A DNA stretch of 64,000 nucleotides, from assembly GCF_003490595.1 (NCBI RefSeq), contig NZ_QQGY01000010.1:32062-96061 (forward strand), in the 5' to 3' direction. The notes below the pieces were generated by a model. It did no database searches. It saw nothing but the letters and a program-made list of their open reading frames with translations, and had not been told where the DNA came from. Both the position numbers and the translations under genes were made by a program. This document shows, piece by piece, positions 53,320 to 61,744 of this stretch. This stretch comes from Haemophilus haemolyticus_L. GTDB taxonomy: Bacteria > Pseudomonadota > Gammaproteobacteria > Enterobacterales > Pasteurellaceae. The first letter of the stretch is position 1, and the number at the start of each line of letters is the position of its first letter.

Positions 53320-54384
53320 GTGTTTATTGTACCCACACTCGAAGAAATCCGCGACAGTATCTTGCGGGATTATCAAACTTATTACCCAAACGCCGACATA
53401 TCCGAAGATTGTGATGCTTATGCACGTGCTAGTAGTTTAGCAGCATGTGCGGAAGGGATTTATGCACATCAAAAATGGTTAATTAAACAGTTTTTCCCGG
53501 ATACCGCCGACACCGCGTTTTTAGAAAAACATGCGGGATTGCGCGGTTTGCGCCGTCGAAACGCCACTTATGCAGCAGGTAAAGGTGCTACCGTGAGTGG
53601 CAATCCTAATGCGGTGATTGCCGTAGGGTTACAAATTAAAACCGAAGATGGGCGCTTTTATGAGACAACCGAAAGAGCGGTGATTTCCGCCGATGGCACT
53701 GCGGTTGTTGCAGTGCGCTCTCTTGCTACTGGCGCGGCGCAAAACATTAAAACCGCTACAAAAGGATCGTTTATGGCTGCGCCTGTGGGCGTTAGCTCGG
53801 ATGTTGTATTAAATGACGTGGTTGGCGGGACTAATAAAGAAAGCGATAGCTCATTGTTGGAGCGTTTGCTCAATAAAATCCGCCGACCTGCGGCAGGCGG
53901 CAACCGATACGATTACAAAGACTGGGCGTTAGATGTGGACGGGGTTGAACAAGCGTATGTTTACCCGCTACGCCGCGGACTTGGCACAGTCGATATTGCT
54001 ATCACGGCAGACAATGATGTGCCAAATGATGACACAGTGCGTCGCGCGCAGGCTTATATTGATGATGAACGCCCAGTGACGGCAAAAGAAAGCAAAGTTG
54101 TTAAACCGGATGTGACAAAAGTCAATTTTAACATCCAAGTCAAAATCAGTGGCGTGGCATTAAATGACATTAAAACCGCTATTCGCAATGCTCTGACTGA
54201 TTATTTTAATGGTTTGATTCCGGGCGATGATTTAATTGTGTCGCAGTGTGAAGCTGTTGTAAGTGATTTAATCGGCGTGGTTGACCGCCATTTTGTTACC
54301 CCAAATGCCAACCGCAAAGCGGACGTTATCAACAAAATTGAGTGGTTTCGCTTAGGCGAAATCACCATGACGGAGATGAGCTAA
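53320..54384 (+). CDS. Baseplate protein J (Mu gp47-like)
   Basis: The 354-residue protein starts at GTG (53320) with PTLEEIRDSILRDYQTYYPNA and has the family RRPAAGGNRYDYKDWALDVDGVEQAYVYP stretch. It forms the wedge. AAAAGGTG lies upstream. The end shares one base with the next ATG. Confidence 0.93.
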   Translation: MFIVPTLEEIRDSILRDYQTYYPNADISEDCDAYARASSLAACAEGIYAHQKWLIKQFFPDTADTAFLEKHAGLRGLRRRNATYAAGKGATVSGNPNAVIAVGLQIKTEDGRFYETTERAVISADGTAVVAVRSLATGAAQNIKTATKGSFMAAPVGVSSDVVLNDVVGGTNKESDSSLLERLLNKIRRPAAGGNRYDYKDWALDVDGVEQAYVYPLRRGLGTVDIAITADNDVPNDDTVRRAQAYIDDERPVTAKESKVVKPDVTKVNFNIQVKISGVALNDIKTAIRNALTDYFNGLIPGDDLIVSQCEAVVSDLIGVVDRHFVTPNANRKADVINKIEWFRLGEITMTEMS

Positions 54385-54962
54385 TGCAACACGCAAACGC
54401 GCTAAAACAGCTTTATCCGCCGGTGAGCTACAACATCAATGGCGAACATTTTGTTGCGCAATGCGAAGTGGACGGCAATGCGTTTGACCGCTTACAACAA
54501 AGTGCGGTGGAAATTTTAAGCGTTATTGAGCCCGCTACATCAAACAAAATGTTAGCCGATTGGGAGCGCGTATGCGGGATTAAAACGGATTTAAGCAAGT
54601 CTTATCAAGAGCGTGTTAAACGCGTCATCGTGCAACTTAATGCCGTTGGCGGCTTGTCTATTCCGTACTTTACGCGCATCGCTGAAAGCATTGGTTATCA
54701 GATCCAAATTAAAGAGTTTTCCCCTCTACAAAATGACCTGCCTAATCCTGGCGACTTGGTGCAATTTCGCAATGAGCCGCGTGAGAGCTTGATTTATATG
54801 TGGCGGGTGACAGTGTTAAACGGTGATGACAATATCGTGTATTTCCGTGCCGGCAGTTCGTTTGCCGGTGATCACTTGGTTGAGTTTGGTGATCCGATTA
54901 TTGAGGAGTTCTTTCGCGATTTAAAACCCGCTCACACATACTGTTACTTTGCATATCAATAG
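54384..54962 (+). CDS. Baseplate protein (DUF2313, Mu gp48-like)
   Basis: The 192 residues show LLADWERVCGI-like text (MLADWERVCGIKTDLSKSYQERVKRVI) typical of the DUF2313/YmfQ family. It links the baseplate to tail fibres. An uptake signal is at 54499-54507. Confidence 0.9.
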   Translation: MQHANALKQLYPPVSYNINGEHFVAQCEVDGNAFDRLQQSAVEILSVIEPATSNKMLADWERVCGIKTDLSKSYQERVKRVIVQLNAVGGLSIPYFTRIAESIGYQIQIKEFSPLQNDLPNPGDLVQFRNEPRESLIYMWRVTVLNGDDNIVYFRAGSSFAGDHLVEFGDPIIEEFFRDLKPAHTYCYFAYQ

Positions 54963-54974
54963 AGACCAAAAAAA

Positions 54975-56306
54975 ATGAAAACTTTACTACCTGAAATTGA
55001 TTCCCTGGATAAACGCTTTCACGCCGGCAACCCTGCTACTGGAGAGCAAGGCACACGCGTAACCGACACATGGCTAAATGACGTGCAAGACCACGTGCGC
55101 GACGTGCAAGCTGAAGCGCATTATGTGTTGCTAAAAGCTGGCTTTAAACCAGTAGAAAATCAGCAAACTCAACTTTATGATGCGATTGTTAAGATTATTG
55201 ATGACAACCGAAAGACGGCAAGTTTAACTCAAAAAGGCGAAACCAAACTCTACACTGGCTACGATAGCCAAAGCGAAGATTTAGCATTGACGCCTAAAAC
55301 CGCCTATCAGCTAAAACAGCTTATTGACTCCAACACACGCTCGCTTGGCAATGTTATCCCAAACAGCAAAAAATCCTCTGCGGTAGATAGTAATAGCGAA
55401 GACACCGTCGCAAACAGTAAAGCGGTTAAAAAGGCTTATGATAAAGGTGTGGCAGCCAAAACTGCTGCAGATAATGCCCAACGCACTGCAGATAGCAAAC
55501 AATCCCCTGCCACAACCTTAGCGGGCTATGGTATCGGGAACTTTAAAATTGAGTCTTTTGTTGGCAATGTAAACACGCTACAAACAGACGGTATTTATGC
55601 GGTTACACAAGCAAGTCGGTCGCAAAATCTCCCTGTAGCTGACAATGATTGTCACATCCAAGTTATTGCAGGAGGCGATGACCGTTGGTGTCGTCAAATT
55701 GCCTATATTGCTTATAGCACAGATATGTATGAGCGACATCAGACAAGTTATCAGACAGATAGTTGGTCGGCTTGGGCGCGAATTGATGTTAGAAATGAAT
55801 TTGATGCATTAAAAGATATATTTATTGGTGTCCCAATCCCCTATCCACTCTCTACTGTCCCAACAGGTTGTTTAGCCATGAACGGACAGCGGTTTGATAC
55901 TAGCCGTTATCCAAAATTGGCGCAGAAATATCCGTCAGGGCAACTACCAGACATGCGCGGTGAATTTATTCGTGGTTTGGATAATGGGCGTGGAGTAGAT
56001 GCTGGGCGTGAGATGTTGTCGGTGCAATCTGATGAAATCAAATCACATAATCATAAATTTAAATATATAGGCCAAAATCGAAGATCTGAGTCAAACAGAA
56101 CAGATATCTTTAACCAACTGACTGTAGGTGATTCAGTCTATAGACATGATAGAAGAGATGATTTAATCATCAAAGTCGCAAATGAGTCTGATGTGAAGTA
56201 TGGGAAAACACCTTACAATGATGTTTCAATCTATATCAATAACACAGGTGGGGCTGAAACCCGCCCACGCAACATCGCCTATCACTACATCTGCCTAGCC
56301 GAATAA
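54975..56306 (+). CDS. Tail fibre protein with collar domain
   Basis: The 443 residues have an N-terminal baseplate-attachment part (RFHAGNPATGEQGTRVTDTWLND), repetitive Ala/Lys/Asp middle, and a C-terminal phage collar domain (VPTGCLAMNGQRFDTSRYPKLA, LPDMRGEFIRGLDNGRG, ending RNIAYHYICLAE). It binds the host receptor. No invertase gene or inverted fibre copy is nearby, so no phase switch is indicated. Confidence 0.92.
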   Translation: MKTLLPEIDSLDKRFHAGNPATGEQGTRVTDTWLNDVQDHVRDVQAEAHYVLLKAGFKPVENQQTQLYDAIVKIIDDNRKTASLTQKGETKLYTGYDSQSEDLALTPKTAYQLKQLIDSNTRSLGNVIPNSKKSSAVDSNSEDTVANSKAVKKAYDKGVAAKTAADNAQRTADSKQSPATTLAGYGIGNFKIESFVGNVNTLQTDGIYAVTQASRSQNLPVADNDCHIQVIAGGDDRWCRQIAYIAYSTDMYERHQTSYQTDSWSAWARIDVRNEFDALKDIFIGVPIPYPLSTVPTGCLAMNGQRFDTSRYPKLAQKYPSGQLPDMRGEFIRGLDNGRGVDAGREMLSVQSDEIKSHNHKFKYIGQNRRSESNRTDIFNQLTVGDSVYRHDRRDDLIIKVANESDVKYGKTPYNDVSIYINNTGGAETRPRNIAYHYICLAE

Positions 56307-56316
56307 GGAGTACAAC

Positions 56317-57072
56317 ATGACCGTAACATTTAATCAAGGCGGCTTTGCCGAAACCAGTGGCGAAATCATCGTGTATTGCATTGACAACCAAGGTATTTAC
56401 AGCCACAGTACAACCGAATATGTGAACGAAGGAGGCAGCCTTTCCGCAGGCAGTTATTTAGATGCACCGCCGCAAGCCAAATCAGGCTTTGTGATTGTAC
56501 GACAAGATAACGGCTGGGGTTATGTTGCGGACCATCGCGGCACATATTACAACATAGAAACAGGTAAGCAGGCAGAACACACGGAACTGGGGGAACTGCC
56601 GCAAAACTTAACCAAAATGAAACCGCTTGATGTGCCTTGTAAGTGGGATGGTTCGCAATGGGTGAAAGATGAAGCCAAACAAGCCGAACTCAATGCCCAC
56701 ACCTTACAGCAGCTCACCGAAAGCATTGATAACAAAGCGACCACGATTTACACCACGTGGACACGCTTCGAATCAGAATATAAGGCCCGTCAAGCGGCGG
56801 CAGAAGCTTTCAAAGCCGCAAATTATCAGGGTGAACCAAGCATTTATATCACCAGCTTTGCCGTGCCTGCAGGCGTGGATAACAAAACCGCCACCGACAT
56901 TATTTTGCAACAAGCCGCAGGATTACAAAAACTGCAAGACCACTTGTCGGTATTGCGTATGCGTAAATATGAGTTAAAACACCCCGATTTAACCACCGCC
57001 CAAATGCAGGCAATCCACGACGATATTATCAAGCAAATGGATGATTTAATGGAGGCATACCAAAATGGCTAA
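56317..57072 (+). CDS. Tail fibre assembly protein
   Basis: The 251-residue protein starts with a beta-rich domain, then CKWDGSQWVKDE, the tail-fibre-assembly motif, and a helical C-terminus. It acts as chaperone for the fibre. It lies 10 bases after the fibre gene. Confidence 0.85.
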   Translation: MTVTFNQGGFAETSGEIIVYCIDNQGIYSHSTTEYVNEGGSLSAGSYLDAPPQAKSGFVIVRQDNGWGYVADHRGTYYNIETGKQAEHTELGELPQNLTKMKPLDVPCKWDGSQWVKDEAKQAELNAHTLQQLTESIDNKATTIYTTWTRFESEYKARQAAAEAFKAANYQGEPSIYITSFAVPAGVDNKTATDIILQQAAGLQKLQDHLSVLRMRKYELKHPDLTTAQMQAIHDDIIKQMDDLMEAYQNG

Positions 57073-57553
57073 CTTGTATTTAGCTCTCTACAAACACAAA
57101 CGCAGCTGGCGAAAAGAACCCATTAAAGCCTTGGCTGATGCCGCCACACGATTTTTCACGAAAGGTGTTTATTCACACTGCGAAATTGCCGTGCAACGCA
57201 TTGAGTTTACCAATGGGCATCATTATGAGCATGCGACAGTATATGACTGCTATTCTTCATCGGTGCAAGATGGCGGCGTGCGTTGCAAGCAAATTGATGT
57301 GTCCAATAATACTAAATGGGATTTAATCCCACTCAACGATGTCACCGAAGCACAAATCAAAGCTTATTTTGACCGCACTTCGGGCTGTAAATACGACTGG
57401 TGGGGAGCGTTAGGTATCGTGCTGGGTATCAAACAAAAACGCTCAAAATATTTTTGCAGCGAATGGTGTTTTAATGCGATTTGCGGTGGGGAAAATGGCT
57501 GGCGGTTTAGTCCGAATCAGTTGGCGACAATGTTTAAGAAAGGGAAAATTTAA
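57065..57553 (+). CDS. Permuted NlpC/P60-like (YiiX type) protein
   Basis: The 162 residues contain YSHCEIAV (candidate catalytic His) and YFCSEWCF (candidate catalytic Cys), the order seen in the circularly permuted papain-like YaeF/YiiX group. It could cleave peptidoglycan or acyl bonds. It overlaps the chaperone by 8 bases. An uptake signal is at 57372-57380. Confidence 0.75.
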   Translation: MANLYLALYKHKRSWRKEPIKALADAATRFFTKGVYSHCEIAVQRIEFTNGHHYEHATVYDCYSSSVQDGGVRCKQIDVSNNTKWDLIPLNDVTEAQIKAYFDRTSGCKYDWWGALGIVLGIKQKRSKYFCSEWCFNAICGGENGWRFSPNQLATMFKKGKI

Positions 57554-58440
57554 TGATTGAAACAATAAACAAAAATCAAATAATTTCGGCAAGCAAGCAA
57601 AGTGTAGTACAATTTAAACAAGCCCCACTACCTTTTGTGGGGCAAAAACGGATATTTTTGAAACATTTTGAGACTATTCTCAATGAAAACATCGAAGACG
57701 ATGGTGAAGGCTGGACGATTATTGATACATTCGGCGGTTCGGGCTTATTAAGCCACGCAGCCAAAGCGATTAAGCCAAAAGCTCGTGTCATCTACAATGA
57801 TTTCGACGGCTATGCAGGGCGATTAGCACATATTGATGACATCAACGCCTTGCGTTTACAATTATTTGCGGCAGTTGGCAACGCTACGCCCCAAAAAAAA
57901 CGAATGCCAAAGGAATTAAAGGCAGAATGCGTCAAAATCATTCAAAACTTCAAAGGGTATAAAGATTTGAATTGCTTGGCGAGTTGGTTGCTGTTTAGCG
58001 GGCAGCAAGTAACGACCATTGATGAGCTATTCCAAAATGATTTCTGGCATTGTATTCGCCAGTCAGATTATCCAAAGGCGGATGGTTATTTGGATGGTGT
58101 AGATATTGTGCGGGAGTCATTCCATACGTTGCTACCGAAATTTGCGGATAATCCCAAAGCGTTGTTTGTGTTAGATCCGCCTTATCTCCGCACCAAACAA
58201 GAAAGTTACAAGCAAGCTACGTATTTTGGCTTGATTGAATTTTTTCGACTGGTCAATATCTCCCGACCACCTTATATTTTCTTTAGCTCAACAAAATCCG
58301 AGTTTGTGCGGTTTATTGAGTACATGCAGGAGGATAAGGTCGATAACTGGCAAACCTTTGATAATGCGAAACGAATTGTAGTCAATACCTCAGCAAGCCA
58401 TTCAGGTAAGTATGAGGATAATATGGTTTACAAGTTCTAA
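57553..58440 (+). CDS. D12-class adenine-N6 DNA methyltransferase
   Basis: The 295-residue enzyme has motif X (APLPFVGQK), motif I (IIDTFGGSG at 57-64) for SAM, YNDFDGY, and the catalytic DPPY at 208-211. It is Dam-like. It takes the place of mom at the right end of Mu, so anti-restriction modification is plausible. The target sequence cannot be read. The start overlaps the previous stop by one base. Confidence 0.9.
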   Translation: MIETINKNQIISASKQSVVQFKQAPLPFVGQKRIFLKHFETILNENIEDDGEGWTIIDTFGGSGLLSHAAKAIKPKARVIYNDFDGYAGRLAHIDDINALRLQLFAAVGNATPQKKRMPKELKAECVKIIQNFKGYKDLNCLASWLLFSGQQVTTIDELFQNDFWHCIRQSDYPKADGYLDGVDIVRESFHTLLPKFADNPKALFVLDPPYLRTKQESYKQATYFGLIEFFRLVNISRPPYIFFSSTKSEFVRFIEYMQEDKVDNWQTFDNAKRIVVNTSASHSGKYEDNMVYKF

Positions 58441-58452
58441 ACTGTAAAATTT

Positions 58453-58488
58453 AAACGCCCTTTAATGATGATTTAAAGGGCGTTTTTG
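58453..58488 (+). terminator. Terminator at the end of the late region
   Basis: AAACGCCCTTTAA pairs with TTTAAAGGGCGTTT around TGATGA, then TT. It closes phage late transcription before the right end. Confidence 0.9.
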
Positions 58489-58510
58489 TTTGGTTTAAAT
58501 TTGAGGTTTA

Positions 58511-58564
58511 TTTTGCATAATAGTTTAATTGTTTATGCAAAATAAATTTCGATTTTATGCAAAA
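58511..58564. promoter_or_regulatory. Right-end transposase binding sites (three copies)
   Basis: The motif TTTTGCATAA occurs at 58511-58520 (forward), 58533-58542 (reverse) and 58555-58564 (reverse). The outermost core starts 18 bases from the phage end, nearly the same as on the left. The set fits R1-R3 MuA sites, spaced 22 bases, which is close to two helical turns. Confidence 0.78.
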
Positions 58565-58920
58565 AGATTCGCGAACTTATATGTAGGACCTGCTTTTTTC
58601 TCTTCTGGTTTTCTCACTTTATTAAGTGCCTTAATCATCATAAAGATTGCAAAAGCAATAATAATGAAATCGATCACATTCTGAATAAACACACCGTAGT
58701 TTAAAGTAACAGCTGGAACATCGCCTTGTGCTTGAGCTAATACAAATTTCATATCTTTAAAATCAATGCCACCCGTTAAAATACCAAGAACAGGCATAAA
58801 AATATCACTAACAAGTGAACTTACGATCTTACCAAACGCACCGCCGATAATCACACCGACAGCCATATCTACAACATTACCGCGCATTGCAAATTCGCGA
58901 AATTCTTTAATAAAACTCAT
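58555..58920 (-). CDS. mscL: Large-conductance mechanosensitive channel, C-terminus replaced by phage sequence
   Basis: MscL opens under membrane tension to release solutes in osmotic downshock. The pore helix FIKEFREFAMRGNVVDMAVGVIIG and the second membrane helix are intact. Codons 1-113 are host. The junction codon and seven more (YKFANLFA) are made from phage sequence before a stop, so the protein has 121 rather than 128 residues. The cytoplasmic C-terminal helix is lost. Channels of E. coli without this helix still gate, so function may persist. Confidence 0.9.
   Translation of the reverse strand: MSFIKEFREFAMRGNVVDMAVGVIIGGAFGKIVSSLVSDIFMPVLGILTGGIDFKDMKFVLAQAQGDVPAVTLNYGVFIQNVIDFIIIAFAIFMMIKALNKVRKPEEKKAGPTYKFANLFA
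58581..58585. repeat. Target-site duplication, right copy
   Basis: ATGTA repeats the sequence at 23877-23881. Confidence 0.88.
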
Positions 58921-58999
58921 AATAATTTTTCTTTTAGAGATTGAATAAAAGAGCGCCTATTATAATTATAATGAGTCACTCTTAAAAGTAAATAAATCG

Positions 59000-60376
59000 T
59001 TAAATGAAGAATGCACTTGGCTGGAACAATTTTTCAATTTCAGGCACATTCTTCTTATCACTCAAATAAATCACCACATGATCGCCTTCTTCAATCACAA
59101 CTTGGCGTCGTGCAACAATTACATCATTTCCACGCAATAAAGCACCAATAATTGTCCCCATAGGCAAACGCAGCTCACCAATTTTGCGCCCGACCACATT
59201 GGAGGTGCTTTCATCACCATGCGCGACAATTTCAATAGCCTCAGCAATACCATGTCGTAATGTAGCCACATTTTTCACATCCCCTTTACGAACATGACCA
59301 AGCAAAGCAGAAATTGTCGCTTGTTGTGGTGAAACTACAATATCAATACTTCCACCTTGAATCAGGTTTATATATGCAATTCGTTGAATCAGCACCATTG
59401 CTTTCTTGGCACCCAAACGTTTTGCCAATAAAGCAGACATAATATTCGCTTCATCATCACTACTCAATGAAAGGAACACATCGACATTTTCAATATGCTC
59501 TTCAAACAATAAATTTTGATCAGACGCATCACCATAAAAAACCAAGGTTTTTGAAAGTTTTTCAGCTAGCAAATTAGCCCGTTCTTCATCACGCTCAATT
59601 AATTTTACAGTACAAACATTTTCCAAACATTTCGCTACGCCAGCGGCAACATTTCCGCCCCCAACAATCATTACACGTTTATAAGGTTTTTCTAAGCGTT
59701 GAAGTTCACTCATTACCGCTTTTATGTGCTCAGTTGCACAAATGAAAGTAATTTCATCACCGGCCTCAACAATAGTAGAACCCTGCGGGCGAATCGGTTT
59801 GCCGTTACGCAAAATAGACATAATACGGCAATCAATATGTGGCATATGTTCACGAAATGCGGAAAGCGCATATCCAACCAAAGGACCACCATAATAAGCT
59901 CTTACCACAACCATGCTAATACGATTATTAGCAAAATGGGCAACTTGTAATGCTCCTGGATAAGCAATTAAGCGTGTAATTTCATCTGTTACAAGATTTT
60001 CAGGCGAAATCAAATGATCAATAGGTACATTCTCATCATTGAATAACTTATCTTTTTCACGTAAATATTCTGAATTACGGATACGGGCAATACGCGTTGG
60101 TGTATTAAATAATGTATAGCCCATCTGGCAGGCTACCATATTGATTTCATCAGAGGCTGTTACGGCAACCATTAAATCTGCATCAGCCGCACCTGCATCA
60201 CGAAGCACTTTTGGTGATGATGGCGAGCCTTGCACCACACGCAAATCATGCTTTTCTTGTAAGGCTTGTAACTGTGGAGACTCGTTATCAACGAGTGTGA
60301 TATCGTTATCTTCACTAACCAAATTTTCGGCAAGCGTTGTTCCTACCTGACCTGCGCCCAAAATGATGATTTTCAT
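59000..60376 (-). CDS. trkA: Trk potassium uptake regulatory protein TrkA
   Basis: The 458 residues contain two RCK modules, each with a Rossmann NAD loop (ILGAGQVGTTLAENL, and IVGGGNVAAGVAKCLE near 235) and a TrkA_C domain. It is a peripheral membrane protein gating TrkH/TrkG. Spacer to mscL is 79 bases. Confidence 0.96.
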   Translation of the reverse strand: MKIIILGAGQVGTTLAENLVSEDNDITLVDNESPQLQALQEKHDLRVVQGSPSSPKVLRDAGAADADLMVAVTASDEINMVACQMGYTLFNTPTRIARIRNSEYLREKDKLFNDENVPIDHLISPENLVTDEITRLIAYPGALQVAHFANNRISMVVVRAYYGGPLVGYALSAFREHMPHIDCRIMSILRNGKPIRPQGSTIVEAGDEITFICATEHIKAVMSELQRLEKPYKRVMIVGGGNVAAGVAKCLENVCTVKLIERDEERANLLAEKLSKTLVFYGDASDQNLLFEEHIENVDVFLSLSSDDEANIMSALLAKRLGAKKAMVLIQRIAYINLIQGGSIDIVVSPQQATISALLGHVRKGDVKNVATLRHGIAEAIEIVAHGDESTSNVVGRKIGELRLPMGTIIGALLRGNDVIVARRQVVIEEGDHVVIYLSDKKNVPEIEKLFQPSAFFI

Positions 60377-60388
60377 TATCGCCCTCCC

Positions 60389-61744
60389 TTATGATGCTCG
60401 TTTAAGTAATTTCGCATAATAGAACCCATCACCACTATTTGGTTGTGGAATGAATTGAAAACCTACCGCACTTTTATCATCACTAAAGGGTAATGGCAAT
60501 AACTCCGCATCCACGCGAGCATTTAAAAAAGCTTGAATTTGTTCGCAATTTTCTTCTGGCAGTACAGAACAAGTCGCATAAAGCAAAACACCGCTTGGCT
60601 TCAGTTTTTCCCAAAGCGCACTCAGGATTTTCTTCTGTAATTCAACGAGCTGAGCGATATCGGTTTCTTTACGTAACCATTTTATATCGGGGTGGCGTCG
60701 AATCACTCCTGTTGCAGAACAAGGTGCATCAAGTAAAATTCGGTCAAATTTCACCGCACTTTTACCGATTTCAGCTAACCATTCGTCAGGTTGACTCGCA
60801 TCACCACACACCACTATCGCTTGCTGATTTAAACGTTCAAGATTTTCTTCTACTCGTTTTAAGCGATGAGATTCTACATCTAATGCAATCACATTAGCTT
60901 GAGGTGCCAATTCCAAAATATGAGTTGTCTTACCGCCCGGTGCAGCGCACGCATCAAGGATCCACTCCTCATTTTTTGGCTCAAGCAACGTTGCCGCCCA
61001 TTGTGCACTCAAATCTTGTACCGTAACCGCCCCTTCTTCAAAGTGCGGTAATTTTTGCACAGCAATCGGTATATCTAAACATAGCGCATTAGGATGATGG
61101 CTTGTTTTCGAAGAAACACCTTGTTCTTCAAGTAAAGTGCGGTAAGTTTCGAGGGCGTTTTTTTGTGAATTCACACGTAGCCACATTGGTGGTTTCTGAT
61201 TGTTCGCCTCAATAATCTCACGCCAATTCGGATAGGCTTTTTTTAATTTATTCACGAACCATTCAGGGTGAAGCGTTTGCCAATTTTTATCGATAATTGC
61301 CAAAATTTCACCTTGCTCACGTAAAAATCTACGCAAAACCGCATTCACTAATCCTCTAAAACTATCAGATTTTAATAATTTTGTTGCATTCACAACTTCA
61401 TCAACTGCCGCATGAGCAGGCACTCGCATATAAAGCAATTGGTATAACCCTACAAGTAACAGACAATGAACAATTCGAGTTTTACCTTTAAGCGGTTTAT
61501 CCACAAGACGTTTGATAATTTGCTCTAAGCGAGGCAATACTCGACACACGCCAAAACAAATTTCTTGTAGCAAGGGCAAATCTTGGGCTTTTACAGAAAG
61601 TTGCACTTCTGGAATTAACGCCGACAAGGATTTGCCTTCATCTAATACTTGCAAAATTAAGTTTGCTGTAATAGCCCTGGTCGAAAGTGCGGTCATTTTT
61701 ACTGAATTTTTTGCTTTGATTGTTTTAGAAGAAAATTTTTTCAT
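60389..61744 (-). CDS. rsmB: 16S rRNA m5C967 methyltransferase RsmB
   Basis: The N-terminal NusB-like domain is followed by the SAM domain with ACAAPGGKTTHILE and the catalytic LDAPCSATGVIRRHPDIKW and LLYATCS, with two cysteines. The 451-residue reading starts at 61744 and overlaps fmt by one base. A shorter start at MTALSTRAITA (within an uptake signal) is possible. It is in the def-fmt-rsmB-trkA cluster. Confidence 0.95.
   Translation of the reverse strand: MKKFSSKTIKAKNSVKMTALSTRAITANLILQVLDEGKSLSALIPEVQLSVKAQDLPLLQEICFGVCRVLPRLEQIIKRLVDKPLKGKTRIVHCLLLVGLYQLLYMRVPAHAAVDEVVNATKLLKSDSFRGLVNAVLRRFLREQGEILAIIDKNWQTLHPEWFVNKLKKAYPNWREIIEANNQKPPMWLRVNSQKNALETYRTLLEEQGVSSKTSHHPNALCLDIPIAVQKLPHFEEGAVTVQDLSAQWAATLLEPKNEEWILDACAAPGGKTTHILELAPQANVIALDVESHRLKRVEENLERLNQQAIVVCGDASQPDEWLAEIGKSAVKFDRILLDAPCSATGVIRRHPDIKWLRKETDIAQLVELQKKILSALWEKLKPSGVLLYATCSVLPEENCEQIQAFLNARVDAELLPLPFSDDKSAVGFQFIPQPNSGDGFYYAKLLKRAS

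Larger units (their letters stand above)
23882..58580 (+). mobile_element. Complete Mu-like transposable prophage inserted in mscL
   Basis: The 34,699-bp element is bounded by a 5-bp duplication. The order follows phage Mu: repressor, ner, A, B, small early genes, gp16, mor, lysis genes, terminase, portal, gpF, gpG, protease/scaffold, capsid, gp36-38 homologues, sheath, tube, tail chaperones, tape measure, gp43-48 homologues, tail fibre, chaperone and a DNA-modification gene. All genes except the repressor and one small gene are on the plus strand. I see no invertase, no mom and no Gam-like gene. No structural gene shows a frameshift, other than the presumed programmed one in the tail chaperone, so it may be viable. 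Confidence 0.95.

Noticed and set aside
54975..57072. Invertible tail-fibre cassette
   Set aside because: I found no gin-like recombinase, no second fibre 3' end and no crossover repeats.
58440..58580. mom gene or part of it
   Set aside because: The space after the methylase is only 140 bases and holds a terminator and transposase sites.
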